Shown: positions 33,057 to 43,055 of the stretch, piece by piece
How positions within the stretch are numbered: the first letter of the stretch is position 1
Layout of the letters: the number at the start of each line of letters is the position of its first letter
Assembly: GCA_934692295.1 (NCBI GenBank)
Contig: CAKUTL010000003.1
Span: forward strand, 19,705-83,704
DNA: 64,000 nucleotides
Source: an uncultured Candidatus Melainabacteria bacterium
Lineage (GTDB): Bacteria > Cyanobacteriota > Vampirovibrionia > Gastranaerophilales > Gastranaerophilaceae
Reading direction: 5' to 3'
Translations under genes and position numbers: made by a program
The notes under the pieces: generated by a model
The model's input: the letters and a program-made list of their open reading frames with translations, nothing else
The model's database searches: none
What the model was told of the DNA's origin: nothing

Positions 33057-36000
33057 ATGGGTAGCAATGTAAATTTAATCTCTCAAATAGTGCAATCTTC
33101 CAATTTGCAAGGTAGCAATTTGGAAGCTCTAAAAGCACGACTTGCAACAATGTCAGAGGCAGAACTACAAGCAGAATTGTCAAAAAATCTCAATGGAGAT
33201 AAAATTGACTATAACAAAGGTGTTGCAGTTGAACGTACCTCTCCAGAATCTAATGAACAAATCGATAACAAGCCTAATGAGTCTTACACCGATGAAAATG
33301 GAAACGAAGTTTCTATATATAAAGACGGTGATGAAGTTGTTGAGCGAAAAATAAAATCAAAAGATGAAAAGGGAAATATAGTTGAAACTACGGTATCTTA
33401 CACCAACGGGAAACCGGCAACTCAAACTATATCAAAAAACGGAAACACCGTTCAAACAACAAAATACAAATATGAAACATCACAAGACGGTAGCCCCATT
33501 GTTGTTTTAGAAACAACAGAAAAAGGTTCTACCGAAACTCAAACCGTAGTATCACAAATTGATGAAAACGGAAATTACAAAACTGATGATGCCATTTTAA
33601 CAAGAGAAAAGAAACCAAACGGAGAAATAAATTTATACAATTTTAAAAATGGGAATAAATATCTCGCAAAAAAATCAGAAATTAGAGATGGAAAAACTTA
33701 TTACTCAGAATTTTCTTATGATGAATCAGGAATTCCGACAGAATTTGAATATCTGGTGAATTCTGACAACACAACAGTTTTAACAAAAACAATTACGAAT
33801 AAAGGAACAAAAGAAGAAGCAACTATAACAACAAAAGATGTTGGGGATAATAAAATTCTTCAAATAAAAGAGGACAAATCCGGAGTTCTCAAAACTCTTT
33901 TTGAAAGAACAGAAGATTCTAATAACCAAGTAGTGCATTCTTACCAGTTTATTGGGAAAGATGGTTCTAGAAAAATCTTAACCAAGAATGAAGAAAATAA
34001 TACTTACATTGAAACAACTATCAGCCCTAAAGGCGATAAACTTGTAAAATATTTAGATGCAGATAGGAATGTTGTATCTACACATTTTGAACTCAATGAA
34101 CAAGAAAAGCGTACTCAATTTTACGAAAATCTTGGTTTGGATAGAACCAAAATGCAGAAAAAAGGTAAAATTGTAACCGTACAAGTTCCTGATAAAAGTA
34201 AAGGAACTCACACTGTTCGCAATGGTTGGGGTTCGGGTGCTGTTACAGAACAACAGGTTTGGAATAGCTACAATGATATGAAATTTGTTGTTATTGGACA
34301 AGTAAAGCATGGTGGCTATTATCTCGTTCGAGGAACAGGTGATAATTCTAAAAATCTATATTACTTAACCTCTGATATGAAAAAAGTTGCAGATGCACAA
34401 ACCGTAAAAAACAAACAATTATTTGCGGAAGGTGAAACTCATTCTGCACAAGTTGTTATGAATGGACTATGTGAAGAATCGTCAGGAGGGTTTTCAACAC
34501 AGGGTGCTAGTCTTGGGGCAAACGTCAAATATGTTTTAACTGGAAACAAAGATTCTCGAGGGAATAATATTGCAGTTGACCAATTTGGAAGAACAGTTAT
34601 AATTGATAAAACTCATGTTTTATCCAAAAATGATGTTGTTATTGCTTCTGATTTAGATTTGGCTAAACTTTATTATAGACAAGATATTCAACAAAAACCA
34701 GAAGTTGCACATAAGGCAACAATAGCTCTAATGAATTCAAATATGCAATGTGCAAAAGAAGCTTTAACCGCACAACTAAATAATGATGGATGGGCTGCAA
34801 AAACAGGAGAAGCAATTTCTAGAATTTGGGGTTCAGATAATACAATAGAAAAAGTTCGAGCAGATTTATCAGAGTATAAAAAAATTATAAACGAATTGAA
34901 TCAATATGCGTCGAAAAATGATACTGCAGGGTTTAAAAAAGCATTTAAAAAATATTTTGGCGTTAATTTTAATCAAAATGCAATAGCACAATATAGCACA
35001 TATCCATCAGATGGAAACTATCAAAAAGCTTTTGGAACTCAAAACAATATCGTAAAAAGAATTTTAGACTACAACCAATCTCAACGCATTGCAGGTGAAG
35101 CCGTTAAAGGTGGAATAAAATTCGTTTCAGCAGTTGCTGCCGGAACAGGCTGGGGAGTAGCTGTAACAGCTTTAGTTAGTGCAGGTGTTGAAATTAGCGA
35201 TAGAGCTTCTTCTAATGACGGAATAGCCTCATTAAATACAAAAGACTTGGCTTTAACAGTCGGATTAGATACGTTAACAACTGCAGCCGGTATAAAAGTT
35301 GCTCAAGGTATTAATGCTGCAACATCCACAATGGCAAAAGGTGCAAAATTGACAAATTTGGCACTAAACGCTGCTGCTGATACGACTCTTGGTGCTGCCT
35401 CAGAATATATGACAACAGGAGATGTAACATTACAAGGAACTCTGACAAATATGGCAACAAGCGTTGGAGGTGGTGTTGGATTAAATTACGGAACTAAAGT
35501 CGCTGCAAAAATCAAAGCACATCTGAAAAAACAGCCTAACCCTACAATCTATACAAAAGCGGAAATAAAAGCTAATATTGCACAGTTATTAAATGGAAAA
35601 CCAACCGATCGTTCTAATTTGATTTGGTTATCTGCAGATGGTGATTTGGCAAAATATGGAATTAAGACTTATAAAGACTTAGTAAATTCTCCAATTTGCT
35701 CTAATGCAGATAGAGCAGTAATAAAGAGATTATATAATCAAGCTCAAAAACTAGGTTATAAAAAATTCTTGGATGAAAATCTTGACATCCTTGTCGGATT
35801 TGCATCTCAATATAAAACACATAATGGGAAAATAAGCTCTATAGTTTATGATAATTTAACTGCCGGTCAATATGCAAATATCAAAAGTGTTATTGAGCAA
35901 GCAAGATCAGGGAATATCACACCTGAACACATAGAAGCAATAAATAAAAGAATTGATATGTCAACACCATACCAATTGATGAAATTTATTGATAATCCGG

Positions 36001-37391
36001 AGGAACTAAAAAAATATATAGTAACCGAAGGAGTATATAAACATGGAGAATTCTCTCAAACAATCACAGAACCAACAGTTGTAATTGATGGAGAGCCAAT
36101 TGCTTCTTATGAAAGGTGTTTGGAAGAACTAGAAAATTCTCGTAAACTAGAAGCATTTTTAAATACGCAATCACTACCTCGAAAAATGACCGTTAAAAGA
36201 GTTGAAGGTGATAGCATGATAAAAAGCATTAAAGTTGGAGATAACAACTTAGGGCAAATGTTAGAAGACGCAGTTAAAACAGGCAAAATTGATGAAGTAT
36301 GCAACAGTATAAGAAATGGAAACATTGAATTTACTAATAATAATTTTGTCGGAACAACACTTGCCAAAGATTATGCTTTTGAAGGGCAAAACAAAATAAA
36401 ATGGGATATTACTATTCCGAAAGGTTCTAAAGCTGCATTTTTAGAAGGTGCTTCATCTGAGGCAATTTTTGGAGAAGCAGAAGTACTATTACAAAGAAAT
36501 TCAAAATTCAAGATTACGGATGTAAAATACAACCCTCAAGAAAAGTCTTGGGAATTTAAAGCTGACATGCTCCCAGAAACACCTTCAACTATCAACAATA
36601 CTCCAAAATATAAAGGAACACCTGAAACAACAAAAATTTCAGGACCTGACGGTGTTGAGCATGAATACACGGTTTACAAAGATAAAGGAGTTGTTACCGG
36701 AATTCAAACAGACTTAAATACAGCTTTTAAAACAGAATTAACACCAAATATTAGTGAATTTGATATGTTAACGGCTCTCGGAGCTACAAATGGAGAATCT
36801 AAAATTCTAACAGCTGAAATGGCTAATAGCAGAAACTTAAATCTAAAAGAAGAACTTCGGCTTCCTAGTGGTTTACAGGTAAATGTCTATACCAAAGGAG
36901 ATGAAATCTTAATTGCTGTTAATGGTTTTCATAATGGATGGACAGATGCTAGACAAGGTGGAATGCTATTTATGAAAAATGCGTTACGGGGAGTTGGTAC
37001 AACAACTAATACCAAATTCGTAACAGGCGGATTTGCATCAAACAATCAATTAGATGACTTAGATAGAATATATCAGCTATATAAAAAATTTGCCGAAGAT
37101 GACGGCAAAAAACTTACCATTGCAGGGTATTCAATGGGAGGCTCTATGACCAGAGCTATAGCATCAATGTATCCAGATGATTTAACAACAAATTTCGTTG
37201 GATTTAATAGCCTTGCCTATGGCAAAACTCCGGGACGAGAAATTACAAACTACGTAATTGCAGAAGATGGAAAAAGTAATGCCACAAGCAAATACCATTC
37301 TTGGCTTCACCAATGGGAAGCAACAGACAGATTTGAATCAGATTATGACAAAAAGCATCTTTTAGATTCATTCTTATTTATGAGTGAATAA
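33057..37391 (+). CDS. Giant protein with ADP-ribosyltransferase-like and lipase-like domains
   Basis: 1444 residues; AGGAG lies 9 nt before ATG. About 70-340: repeats of the kind DENGNEVSIYKDGDEVVE and YTNGKPATQTISKNGN, resembling the YD/Rhs-type shell of polymorphic toxins. About 680-830: Gly/Ala-rich helices (VSAVAAGTGWGVAVTALVSAG), often seen next to toxin modules. About 1035-1170: an R-S-E ADP-ribosyltransferase pattern with KMTVKRVEGDS (Arg near 1046), NFVGTTLAKDY (S-T-S position, here G-T-T) and IFGEAEVLL (E-x-E near 1139). C-terminal: alpha/beta-hydrolase with GYSMGGS near 1357, followed by an Asp/His-rich end (YHSWLHQWEATD). No Sec signal. Looks like a two-warhead effector; activity is inferred. 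Confidence 0.75.
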   Translation: MGSNVNLISQIVQSSNLQGSNLEALKARLATMSEAELQAELSKNLNGDKIDYNKGVAVERTSPESNEQIDNKPNESYTDENGNEVSIYKDGDEVVERKIKSKDEKGNIVETTVSYTNGKPATQTISKNGNTVQTTKYKYETSQDGSPIVVLETTEKGSTETQTVVSQIDENGNYKTDDAILTREKKPNGEINLYNFKNGNKYLAKKSEIRDGKTYYSEFSYDESGIPTEFEYLVNSDNTTVLTKTITNKGTKEEATITTKDVGDNKILQIKEDKSGVLKTLFERTEDSNNQVVHSYQFIGKDGSRKILTKNEENNTYIETTISPKGDKLVKYLDADRNVVSTHFELNEQEKRTQFYENLGLDRTKMQKKGKIVTVQVPDKSKGTHTVRNGWGSGAVTEQQVWNSYNDMKFVVIGQVKHGGYYLVRGTGDNSKNLYYLTSDMKKVADAQTVKNKQLFAEGETHSAQVVMNGLCEESSGGFSTQGASLGANVKYVLTGNKDSRGNNIAVDQFGRTVIIDKTHVLSKNDVVIASDLDLAKLYYRQDIQQKPEVAHKATIALMNSNMQCAKEALTAQLNNDGWAAKTGEAISRIWGSDNTIEKVRADLSEYKKIINELNQYASKNDTAGFKKAFKKYFGVNFNQNAIAQYSTYPSDGNYQKAFGTQNNIVKRILDYNQSQRIAGEAVKGGIKFVSAVAAGTGWGVAVTALVSAGVEISDRASSNDGIASLNTKDLALTVGLDTLTTAAGIKVAQGINAATSTMAKGAKLTNLALNAAADTTLGAASEYMTTGDVTLQGTLTNMATSVGGGVGLNYGTKVAAKIKAHLKKQPNPTIYTKAEIKANIAQLLNGKPTDRSNLIWLSADGDLAKYGIKTYKDLVNSPICSNADRAVIKRLYNQAQKLGYKKFLDENLDILVGFASQYKTHNGKISSIVYDNLTAGQYANIKSVIEQARSGNITPEHIEAINKRIDMSTPYQLMKFIDNPEELKKYIVTEGVYKHGEFSQTITEPTVVIDGEPIASYERCLEELENSRKLEAFLNTQSLPRKMTVKRVEGDSMIKSIKVGDNNLGQMLEDAVKTGKIDEVCNSIRNGNIEFTNNNFVGTTLAKDYAFEGQNKIKWDITIPKGSKAAFLEGASSEAIFGEAEVLLQRNSKFKITDVKYNPQEKSWEFKADMLPETPSTINNTPKYKGTPETTKISGPDGVEHEYTVYKDKGVVTGIQTDLNTAFKTELTPNISEFDMLTALGATNGESKILTAEMANSRNLNLKEELRLPSGLQVNVYTKGDEILIAVNGFHNGWTDARQGGMLFMKNALRGVGTTTNTKFVTGGFASNNQLDDLDRIYQLYKKFAEDDGKKLTIAGYSMGGSMTRAIASMYPDDLTTNFVGFNSLAYGKTPGREITNYVIAEDGKSNATSKYHSWLHQWEATDRFESDYDKKHLLDSFLFMSE

Positions 37392-37395
37392 AGAA

Positions 37396-38118
37396 TTAAT
37401 AATTCAACTTTGCAATTTTAAGCCCCATTATTTCTTCAATTTGAACATTATTCAAAATATCTGCTATCAAAGTATCAGGGGTTAGAGATTCAAAATTTTC
37501 ATAACAAGGTAAAACACCCAAAACATTTATTCCAGTGTATTCTTTCACCATTTGAGGATAATATTTCTCCTCGGAATTTTCAGACTCTTTGTTGTAATTA
37601 TTAACAATAAAACCTAAAAATTTTACCTTTGATGTTTGGATAAAATTCACCCCGGCAATAACATCACCTATTTTATCTTGTTTTGGATTCAGAACCAAAA
37701 GGAGCGGAATTCCAAGAGATTTTACAATATTTATTTCTGTCATTTTTTCTGCTACCGGTGAAGAAATACTATTTGAACCTTCAACCAAATGACACTCCGT
37801 CATCTGCATACAAGATTGGTAATCATTATAAATATCATTCAAGTCAATTTTTGTATTATTAGCCTCGTAAGCGGCAACAAGCGGAGAATTTTCGCTCAAA
37901 AAGACATAACTTGAAAAAGTGTTTATATTAGAATCAATTCGTTTAATCAGTGCCAAGTCTTGAGATTGGAGAAAACCATTCAAAGACTTTGCCCCTGTTT
38001 GAATAGGTTTGTAAACTCCAGTAGAATAATTTAGGCTCTGCATTGTTCCTGCCAAGCCTGCCGTTACAAGGGTCTTGCCTGATTGTCTTGAAAGTCCTGA
38101 TATAAATACACTTAGCAT
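37396..38118 (-). CDS. bioD: Dethiobiotin synthetase
   Basis: 240 residues with the BioD P-loop SGLSRQSGKT near 8-17, the substrate Lys in VYKPIQTGAK near 35-44, and VEGSNSISSP near 112-121 in place of the usual VEGAGG. The C-terminal half (LLLVLNPKQDKIGDVIAGVNFI) is typical. It converts 7,8-diaminopelargonate, CO2 and ATP to dethiobiotin. No other bio genes are close. The diverged P-loop and VEG motif leave room for a CobQ/BioD-like relative. Last gene of dgt-xer-bioD. Confidence 0.8.
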   Translation of the reverse strand: MLSVFISGLSRQSGKTLVTAGLAGTMQSLNYSTGVYKPIQTGAKSLNGFLQSQDLALIKRIDSNINTFSSYVFLSENSPLVAAYEANNTKIDLNDIYNDYQSCMQMTECHLVEGSNSISSPVAEKMTEINIVKSLGIPLLLVLNPKQDKIGDVIAGVNFIQTSKVKFLGFIVNNYNKESENSEEKYYPQMVKEYTGINVLGVLPCYENFESLTPDTLIADILNNVQIEEIMGLKIAKLNY

Positions 38119-38130
38119 AGCTTCATTTTA

Positions 38131-39009
38131 TCACGAGACATTATTTATTGCAAAATAAACCTCTTTAAGTCGTTTTTTCGTGATATGTGTATAAAGTTGA
38201 GTTGTCGAAACATCACTATGCCCCAAAAGTTCTTGTACAACCCTCAAGTCCGCACCGTTTTCCAACAAATGAGTTGCGAAACTATGACGCAAAGTGTGAG
38301 GAGAAATATGTTTATGAATAAGTTCGCCCTGTTTTCGGATAAAATTATACACATCCTGTCTTGTCAAATTCTTTCCATCATCTTTTAGAAAAAGATTTTT
38401 AGTATCTTTCAGTTTGTTACTCAAAATTATAATATCCCTTTGTTTAAGATACATTTTGAGTGCGTGTTGAGCTTTTTTGCCGAAAGGCACAATTCTTTCC
38501 TTGGAACCTTTACCATAACATTGGATATACTTTGAATTTATATCAATATTATTCAATTTTAGATTTACAAGCTCTGAAACTCTCAATCCACAATCATACA
38601 ACAGTTCAACAATTAACGCTTCACGTTTATTCAAATTTGCATTAAGAATAGACGATACTTCTTCAATCGTCATAACTTTAGGAAGTCTTTTCGGAAGTTT
38701 TGGTTGTTCAAGAGTTTGAGCAGGATTAGATGTCAAATACTCATTTGCACAAAGCCATTTGAAAAATCCTCGAAAAGATGCAATTTTGCGAACTACACTT
38801 CGAGGAGTGAATTTATCTTCTCTCAACTTTAAAATATACGAATTTATCTGATTTCTCGTAATATCTGAAACATCATTGACGCCAAATTTTGAGGCTAAAA
38901 AATCAAAAAAAGCAGACAAATCCCTTCTATAGGCATCTACCGTATTTTGAGATAAACCCTTTTCGATTTCAATAAATTCAAGATATTCAGACAAATATTG
39001 TATATCCAT
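38131..39009 (-). CDS. xerD: Tyrosine recombinase XerC/XerD
   Basis: 292 residues with an N-terminal SAM-like core-binding domain and a complete catalytic set: Arg143 in DCGLRVSEL, Lys167 in YGKGSKE, His238-x-x-Arg241 in SPHTLRHSFATHLL, His264 in LLGHSDVSTTQ and Tyr273. In the family it resolves chromosome dimers at dif with a partner. Full length and without flanking attachment sites, so housekeeping rather than integrative. XerC and XerD cannot be told apart by eye. Confidence 0.92.
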   Translation of the reverse strand: MDIQYLSEYLEFIEIEKGLSQNTVDAYRRDLSAFFDFLASKFGVNDVSDITRNQINSYILKLREDKFTPRSVVRKIASFRGFFKWLCANEYLTSNPAQTLEQPKLPKRLPKVMTIEEVSSILNANLNKREALIVELLYDCGLRVSELVNLKLNNIDINSKYIQCYGKGSKERIVPFGKKAQHALKMYLKQRDIIILSNKLKDTKNLFLKDDGKNLTRQDVYNFIRKQGELIHKHISPHTLRHSFATHLLENGADLRVVQELLGHSDVSTTQLYTHITKKRLKEVYFAINNVS

Positions 39010-39015
39010 AACTCT

Positions 39016-40035
39016 TTACTTCATTGCATTTGCAAGTTTGAATAAATATTCATCCCCCATGCCACGCTTGATACCTTCAGGGATAAAGTTTTCTTTAAAC
39101 TTTTCCACTGCATATCTATCTGTCATGCCTGAAATATAATCAGTAACAAGTCTAACAATTTTTTCCGGAGGACACATCGGTTTTAACATTTCAACATAGA
39201 GATAAAAAAGTTCTTTTATAACTCTACGAGCTTTTTTCTCTTCTAATTTCGCAGGAGAATCAATATAAACATTTTCAAACATCCAATCTCTCAACTTTGT
39301 TGTATAAGCCCAAGCCTCTTCACTCATAGCTATATCAGTTTTTCCAATAGAATTATTAACAACTTCGTGAATCATTTTGTTCAATCTTTTACTTTGATTT
39401 GATGAAAAATACTGAATACAATCTTTTGGCAAATCATCTTCAGAAATAACGCCTGCTCTTATAGAATCTTCAATATCGTGGTTTATGTATGCAATTTTAT
39501 CTGCCAATTGAACAACTTGTCCCTCCGGAGTTTTAGGATTATAACCCCAAGTATGGGTAAAAATACCATCGATAGTTTCTTTGCAAAGATTTAGATTTTC
39601 TAAAACTTCAACAACCCTGACACTCTGGATATTATGATGAAAACCTCCATCAACAAGTTCATTCAAAACACTCTCGCCGCAATGTCCAAAAGGAGTATGC
39701 CCCAAATCATGACCCAACGAAATTGCTTCTACTAAATCTTCATTTAAATCTAAAGCCCTTGCAATCGTTCTACCAATTTGAGAAACCTCAAGAGTGTGAG
39801 TTAATCGAGTTCTAAAATGGTCATCAAACGGAGATAGAAATACTTGCGTTTTGTGTTTCAAACGTCTGAACGCTTTTGAATGTAAAATTCTATCTCTATC
39901 ACGTTGAAAATCTGTTCTTAAATCGGACTTTTCTTCTTCAACTTTTCTTGTCGCATTTGCAGATTTTGTTGCAAACTCGCTTAAATTATTATATTCTCGT
40001 TGTTCTAATTTTTCTCTTATAGTTAATGTACTCAT
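39016..40035 (-). CDS. dgt: Deoxyguanosinetriphosphate triphosphohydrolase-like HD protein
   Basis: 339 residues. FQRDRDRILHSKAFRRLKHKTQVF near 44-67, the HD metal site RLTHTLEVSQIGR plus SLGHDLGHTPFGHCGE near 105-120, and LADKIAYINHDIEDSI near 180-195. Dgt-type enzymes split dNTPs to deoxynucleoside and triphosphate. The family also includes regulators without known substrate. First gene of dgt-xer-bioD, gap to xer 6 bases. Confidence 0.9.
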   Translation of the reverse strand: MSTLTIREKLEQREYNNLSEFATKSANATRKVEEEKSDLRTDFQRDRDRILHSKAFRRLKHKTQVFLSPFDDHFRTRLTHTLEVSQIGRTIARALDLNEDLVEAISLGHDLGHTPFGHCGESVLNELVDGGFHHNIQSVRVVEVLENLNLCKETIDGIFTHTWGYNPKTPEGQVVQLADKIAYINHDIEDSIRAGVISEDDLPKDCIQYFSSNQSKRLNKMIHEVVNNSIGKTDIAMSEEAWAYTTKLRDWMFENVYIDSPAKLEEKKARRVIKELFYLYVEMLKPMCPPEKIVRLVTDYISGMTDRYAVEKFKENFIPEGIKRGMGDEYLFKLANAMK

Positions 40036-40102
40036 AATTCTCCCCTTATAGCAAATTTTACCAAAAACTCGGGAGTAAGCTATACTGCATTTAGAGGAGA
40101 TT

Positions 40103-41863
40103 TTAAGCGGCTATTTTTGTTTTTTCAGCTTCTTTTAAATCCTTTGAAACAAGTTGCGGAGTTATACCCTTTTTAGCCTGTTGATGTTCTTTCAATTTTT
40201 TATCCATAAAACTGCCCATTTTCCCAAGAAGAATAGAAGAACCGATACCTAGAGCCATAGCTTTAGTTCCTGCATACAATTTTGCGTTACCATACAATGA
40301 AACACCTAAACCGGCGATTGCAGGGAAGCCGTATTTCAAAGAAATTGAAACTCTTTCGTCGTTATCTTTAGATTTACCCAAGTAGTAACCTAAAGTTACA
40401 AGCCCGCCAAGAATTGTCAAAACATCTGTTGGAGCAGAACCAAGAGATAAATCCCTCACTTTACTTATAAAATCATCTGTTTCAATTTTTATTGAGTTGT
40501 CGAGATTTTTAACACCTTCTCGATAGAATTTTTCAACAGTTTTATAATCTGATTCAGGTAATAGTTTTTTATAAAGAGTTAACATTTCTTCTACCTTACC
40601 TGGTTTGAAATTCAAAACCATTTCCCTAAGTTCAGTAACATTCTCAACTAATCTAGAACCAACTTCTTTATCTATAGAATTACTTTGAATTGCTTTATTA
40701 ATTTCTGCTCTGAAATCATCCGCACAGGATAAAATTTCTTTTCGAATTTTACTATCATTTGTTCCGGTTTGGATGTATTTATAAATTGACTGTCTGATAT
40801 TTCTAAGCATATTTATTTTGCCAATATCATTATGACTGATAGAATGAGTCATCTGAATTATCATTTTATCAGTATCAGAATGAAAATCTTTTAGAGAATA
40901 AGAAATATCTTTTCTATGACCTCTAACCAATTTTTGAATAGCAGTTTTTTCTGCAGAAATTGCGTCCTCTGCCATGAAAGATGTAACTAAATCTGAAGAC
41001 CAGAAGGTTTTTAAATCCTTGAAATGTTCTTCTAATTCTTTTGCAGCCTTTTTGACACGCAAATATCTGCTGCTACGAATTTCTTCGCCAAAATGTTTTT
41101 CATACATTTTAGCTAAATCATCATCCATCTTGAGCAAGTGTTCTAGCCATTGAATTCTTGTTTTCTTAACGCCATTAATTTCAACGACTTCACCAGCTTT
41201 ACGAGAAAAAGCCTTCATACTCGTACCGGCAGCCATATCCCTCGCTAAGTTGAATGTTCTGGATGATTCTTTATAAGCATTCACTACAGCTTGTCTTCCG
41301 ATTTTTTCAAATAATCTTGTTGTTGCTTGATGTAAATACCTTGTCGGTTTCGTCAAGTACATTATTTTCTTAAATGCGGAATCTTTTAAACTTGTATAGT
41401 TATTGATAGCTTCTGAACCATGTTTTATTTTGTCCAATTTGCCAATCATATAAATATAAAAACGATTAATTGGAGTATCGCTCATATTATTCAACTTTGA
41501 TTGTTGAACTTTGTATTCTAAATGATTTTGTAATTTTCTAAAACCTTTAGAAACCCCTTTCGGACCGCCTTTCAAAACAAAGAAAATTCCTGCAGCCGTT
41601 GTTACAACAGCACCGGCAATTGATAGACCGATAAGTTTTGCATTGTTTGTTTTTCTTGCTTCTTCCGGTGTTAAAATTTGAATTTTAGGAAGTGATGATT
41701 TTTTCTCTTCTTCTTTTTTATTCTCTTTATTTATTTCAACAGTATCAGGCTGTTGAGCCATTTTATCGTTTAACAGCCAATAACTGTTTGACTGTTGCGG
41801 TCTATTAGAAACCAAGTCAAACGGGTTTTCTTTTTTATCTATTTGAGATACTGAATTTATCAT
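40103..41863 (-). CDS. Lineage-specific membrane protein
   Basis: 586 residues. The N-terminal 78 residues are polar and probably disordered; a membrane segment LIGLSIAGAVVTTAAGIFFVL follows, then a central 370-residue helical, charged region and a C-terminal hydrophobic part (GGLVTLGYYLGK, FPAIAGLGVSLYG, AMALGIGSSILLG). Nothing matches a family I know. The layout (polar N-terminus, helix, basic FFVLKGGPKGVSKGF) loosely resembles that of the J-domain protein at 1276, and both have the GGCAA-21-TATATA element upstream. Confidence 0.7.
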   Translation of the reverse strand: MINSVSQIDKKENPFDLVSNRPQQSNSYWLLNDKMAQQPDTVEINKENKKEEEKKSSLPKIQILTPEEARKTNNAKLIGLSIAGAVVTTAAGIFFVLKGGPKGVSKGFRKLQNHLEYKVQQSKLNNMSDTPINRFYIYMIGKLDKIKHGSEAINNYTSLKDSAFKKIMYLTKPTRYLHQATTRLFEKIGRQAVVNAYKESSRTFNLARDMAAGTSMKAFSRKAGEVVEINGVKKTRIQWLEHLLKMDDDLAKMYEKHFGEEIRSSRYLRVKKAAKELEEHFKDLKTFWSSDLVTSFMAEDAISAEKTAIQKLVRGHRKDISYSLKDFHSDTDKMIIQMTHSISHNDIGKINMLRNIRQSIYKYIQTGTNDSKIRKEILSCADDFRAEINKAIQSNSIDKEVGSRLVENVTELREMVLNFKPGKVEEMLTLYKKLLPESDYKTVEKFYREGVKNLDNSIKIETDDFISKVRDLSLGSAPTDVLTILGGLVTLGYYLGKSKDNDERVSISLKYGFPAIAGLGVSLYGNAKLYAGTKAMALGIGSSILLGKMGSFMDKKLKEHQQAKKGITPQLVSKDLKEAEKTKIAA

Positions 41864-41882
41864 AAAATCACTAGCCTACTCT

Positions 41883-41914
41883 TATATAAAATAGTAGGAA
41901 TATTAAAAATTGCC
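41883..41914 (-). promoter_or_regulatory. Conserved GGCAA-21-TATATA promoter-like element, copy 4
   Basis: Minus strand GGCAA, 21 nt, TATATA (the spacer ends CTATTT, not ACTT). Ends 19 nt before ATG 41863. It lies between lpxB and the gene it serves. Confidence 0.65.
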
Positions 41915-41930
41915 TATTTAATAAGTTTTA

Positions 41931-43055
41931 TTACGAAAAAAGCTCCGTATCAATAACTTTTGCAACCTCAAGAGCAGAATTTTTATCTGAAAGTTGTTCT
42001 TTAACACGACCCAAATCTTTAATCATTTGCTCACGTCTTTCAGAATTATACAAAAGTTCTTCTATCTCATAAACAATATTCATCGGAGTTGCTTTATTTT
42101 GCAAAATTTCAGGAACTATATCTTTATCTGCAATAATATTTGGAAGACATACTCTTTTAATACATCTTACAAGCAAATACAACCAATATAAAATTTGAGG
42201 TCCTTTATAAGCAATAATCATTGGAGTTTTGTACAAACAAGCTTCCAAAGCAACTGTTCCAGAAGCTAAAATCAAAGCATCAGAAACACTTAACAACGCT
42301 TGGTTTTCACCTTTGATAACTTTAATATCACAATCGCCAAGATATTTTTCATAAACTTCATCAGATAAATTTGGAGCATGAGATATGCAGAACTGCAAAT
42401 CAGAATGTCTATCCCTCAATCTGCGAACAGCTTCTTTAAATACTGGCATCAAGTTTTTTAGTTCAAACTCCCTTGAACCAGGGAAAACTGAAACAAGTCT
42501 TTTTTCAACATCAAGACCATGATTTCTAAAAAATTCTCTTCTTCCAGCAGCAGGAGGAAGCTGAGATACAAGCGGATGGCCACAATAATGAGTATCTATC
42601 CCATATTGAGCATAAAGAGGTTTTTCAAATGGAAAAATACACAAAACCTTATCAACAAACTTTTGGATAAATTTAATTCTATATTTCCTACTTGCCCAAA
42701 CTTGTGGAGGAATATAATAGAAAACTTTTATTCCAGCGTCGTGCAAAAATTTAGCAACACACAAATTAAAAGCACCGTAATCAATCAGCAACACCAAATC
42801 CGGTTTGTAATCATTTTTCAAATAATCAACAACAGCCCTACCGAGTTTGATATGATTTATCAAAATATTAGCAGAAATGCCCATCGCAGACATTTTATCT
42901 TGGTTAGTAAAAAGCTTAACTCCTTGAGATTCAAGATTAATTCCACCAATACCTTCAATTTGAACATCGGAATTCAATGCTCTCAATTCTTTAACAACAT
43001 TGGAAGCGTGGATGTCGCCTGAATATTCACCTGTGATAATAAAAATCTTTTTCAT
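41931..43055 (-). CDS. lpxB: Lipid-A-disaccharide synthase
   Basis: 374 residues, GT19 family. GEYSGDIHASNVVKELR near 8-24 (GEySGD is diagnostic), IEGIGG, LLIDYGAFNLCVAKFL near 90-105, YYIPPQVWASRKYRIK near 115-130, FPGSREFELKNLMPVF near 196-211, and ASGTVALEACLYKTPMIIAYK near 267-287. It condenses UDP-diacylglucosamine with lipid X. Directly abuts lpxI, so the enzyme that makes lipid X is coupled to the one that uses it. Supports a diderm, lipid A-bearing cell. Confidence 0.95.
   Translation of the reverse strand: MKKIFIITGEYSGDIHASNVVKELRALNSDVQIEGIGGINLESQGVKLFTNQDKMSAMGISANILINHIKLGRAVVDYLKNDYKPDLVLLIDYGAFNLCVAKFLHDAGIKVFYYIPPQVWASRKYRIKFIQKFVDKVLCIFPFEKPLYAQYGIDTHYCGHPLVSQLPPAAGRREFFRNHGLDVEKRLVSVFPGSREFELKNLMPVFKEAVRRLRDRHSDLQFCISHAPNLSDEVYEKYLGDCDIKVIKGENQALLSVSDALILASGTVALEACLYKTPMIIAYKGPQILYWLYLLVRCIKRVCLPNIIADKDIVPEILQNKATPMNIVYEIEELLYNSERREQMIKDLGRVKEQLSDKNSALEVAKVIDTELFS

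Noticed and set aside
36107..36367. Immunity gene candidate antisense to the large effector-like gene
   Set aside because: The frame is embedded in antisense within the coding sequence, with no ribosome-binding site.
38131..39009. Integrase of a mobile element
   Set aside because: The recombinase is a full-length Xer protein in a housekeeping operon without attachment repeats or phage genes.
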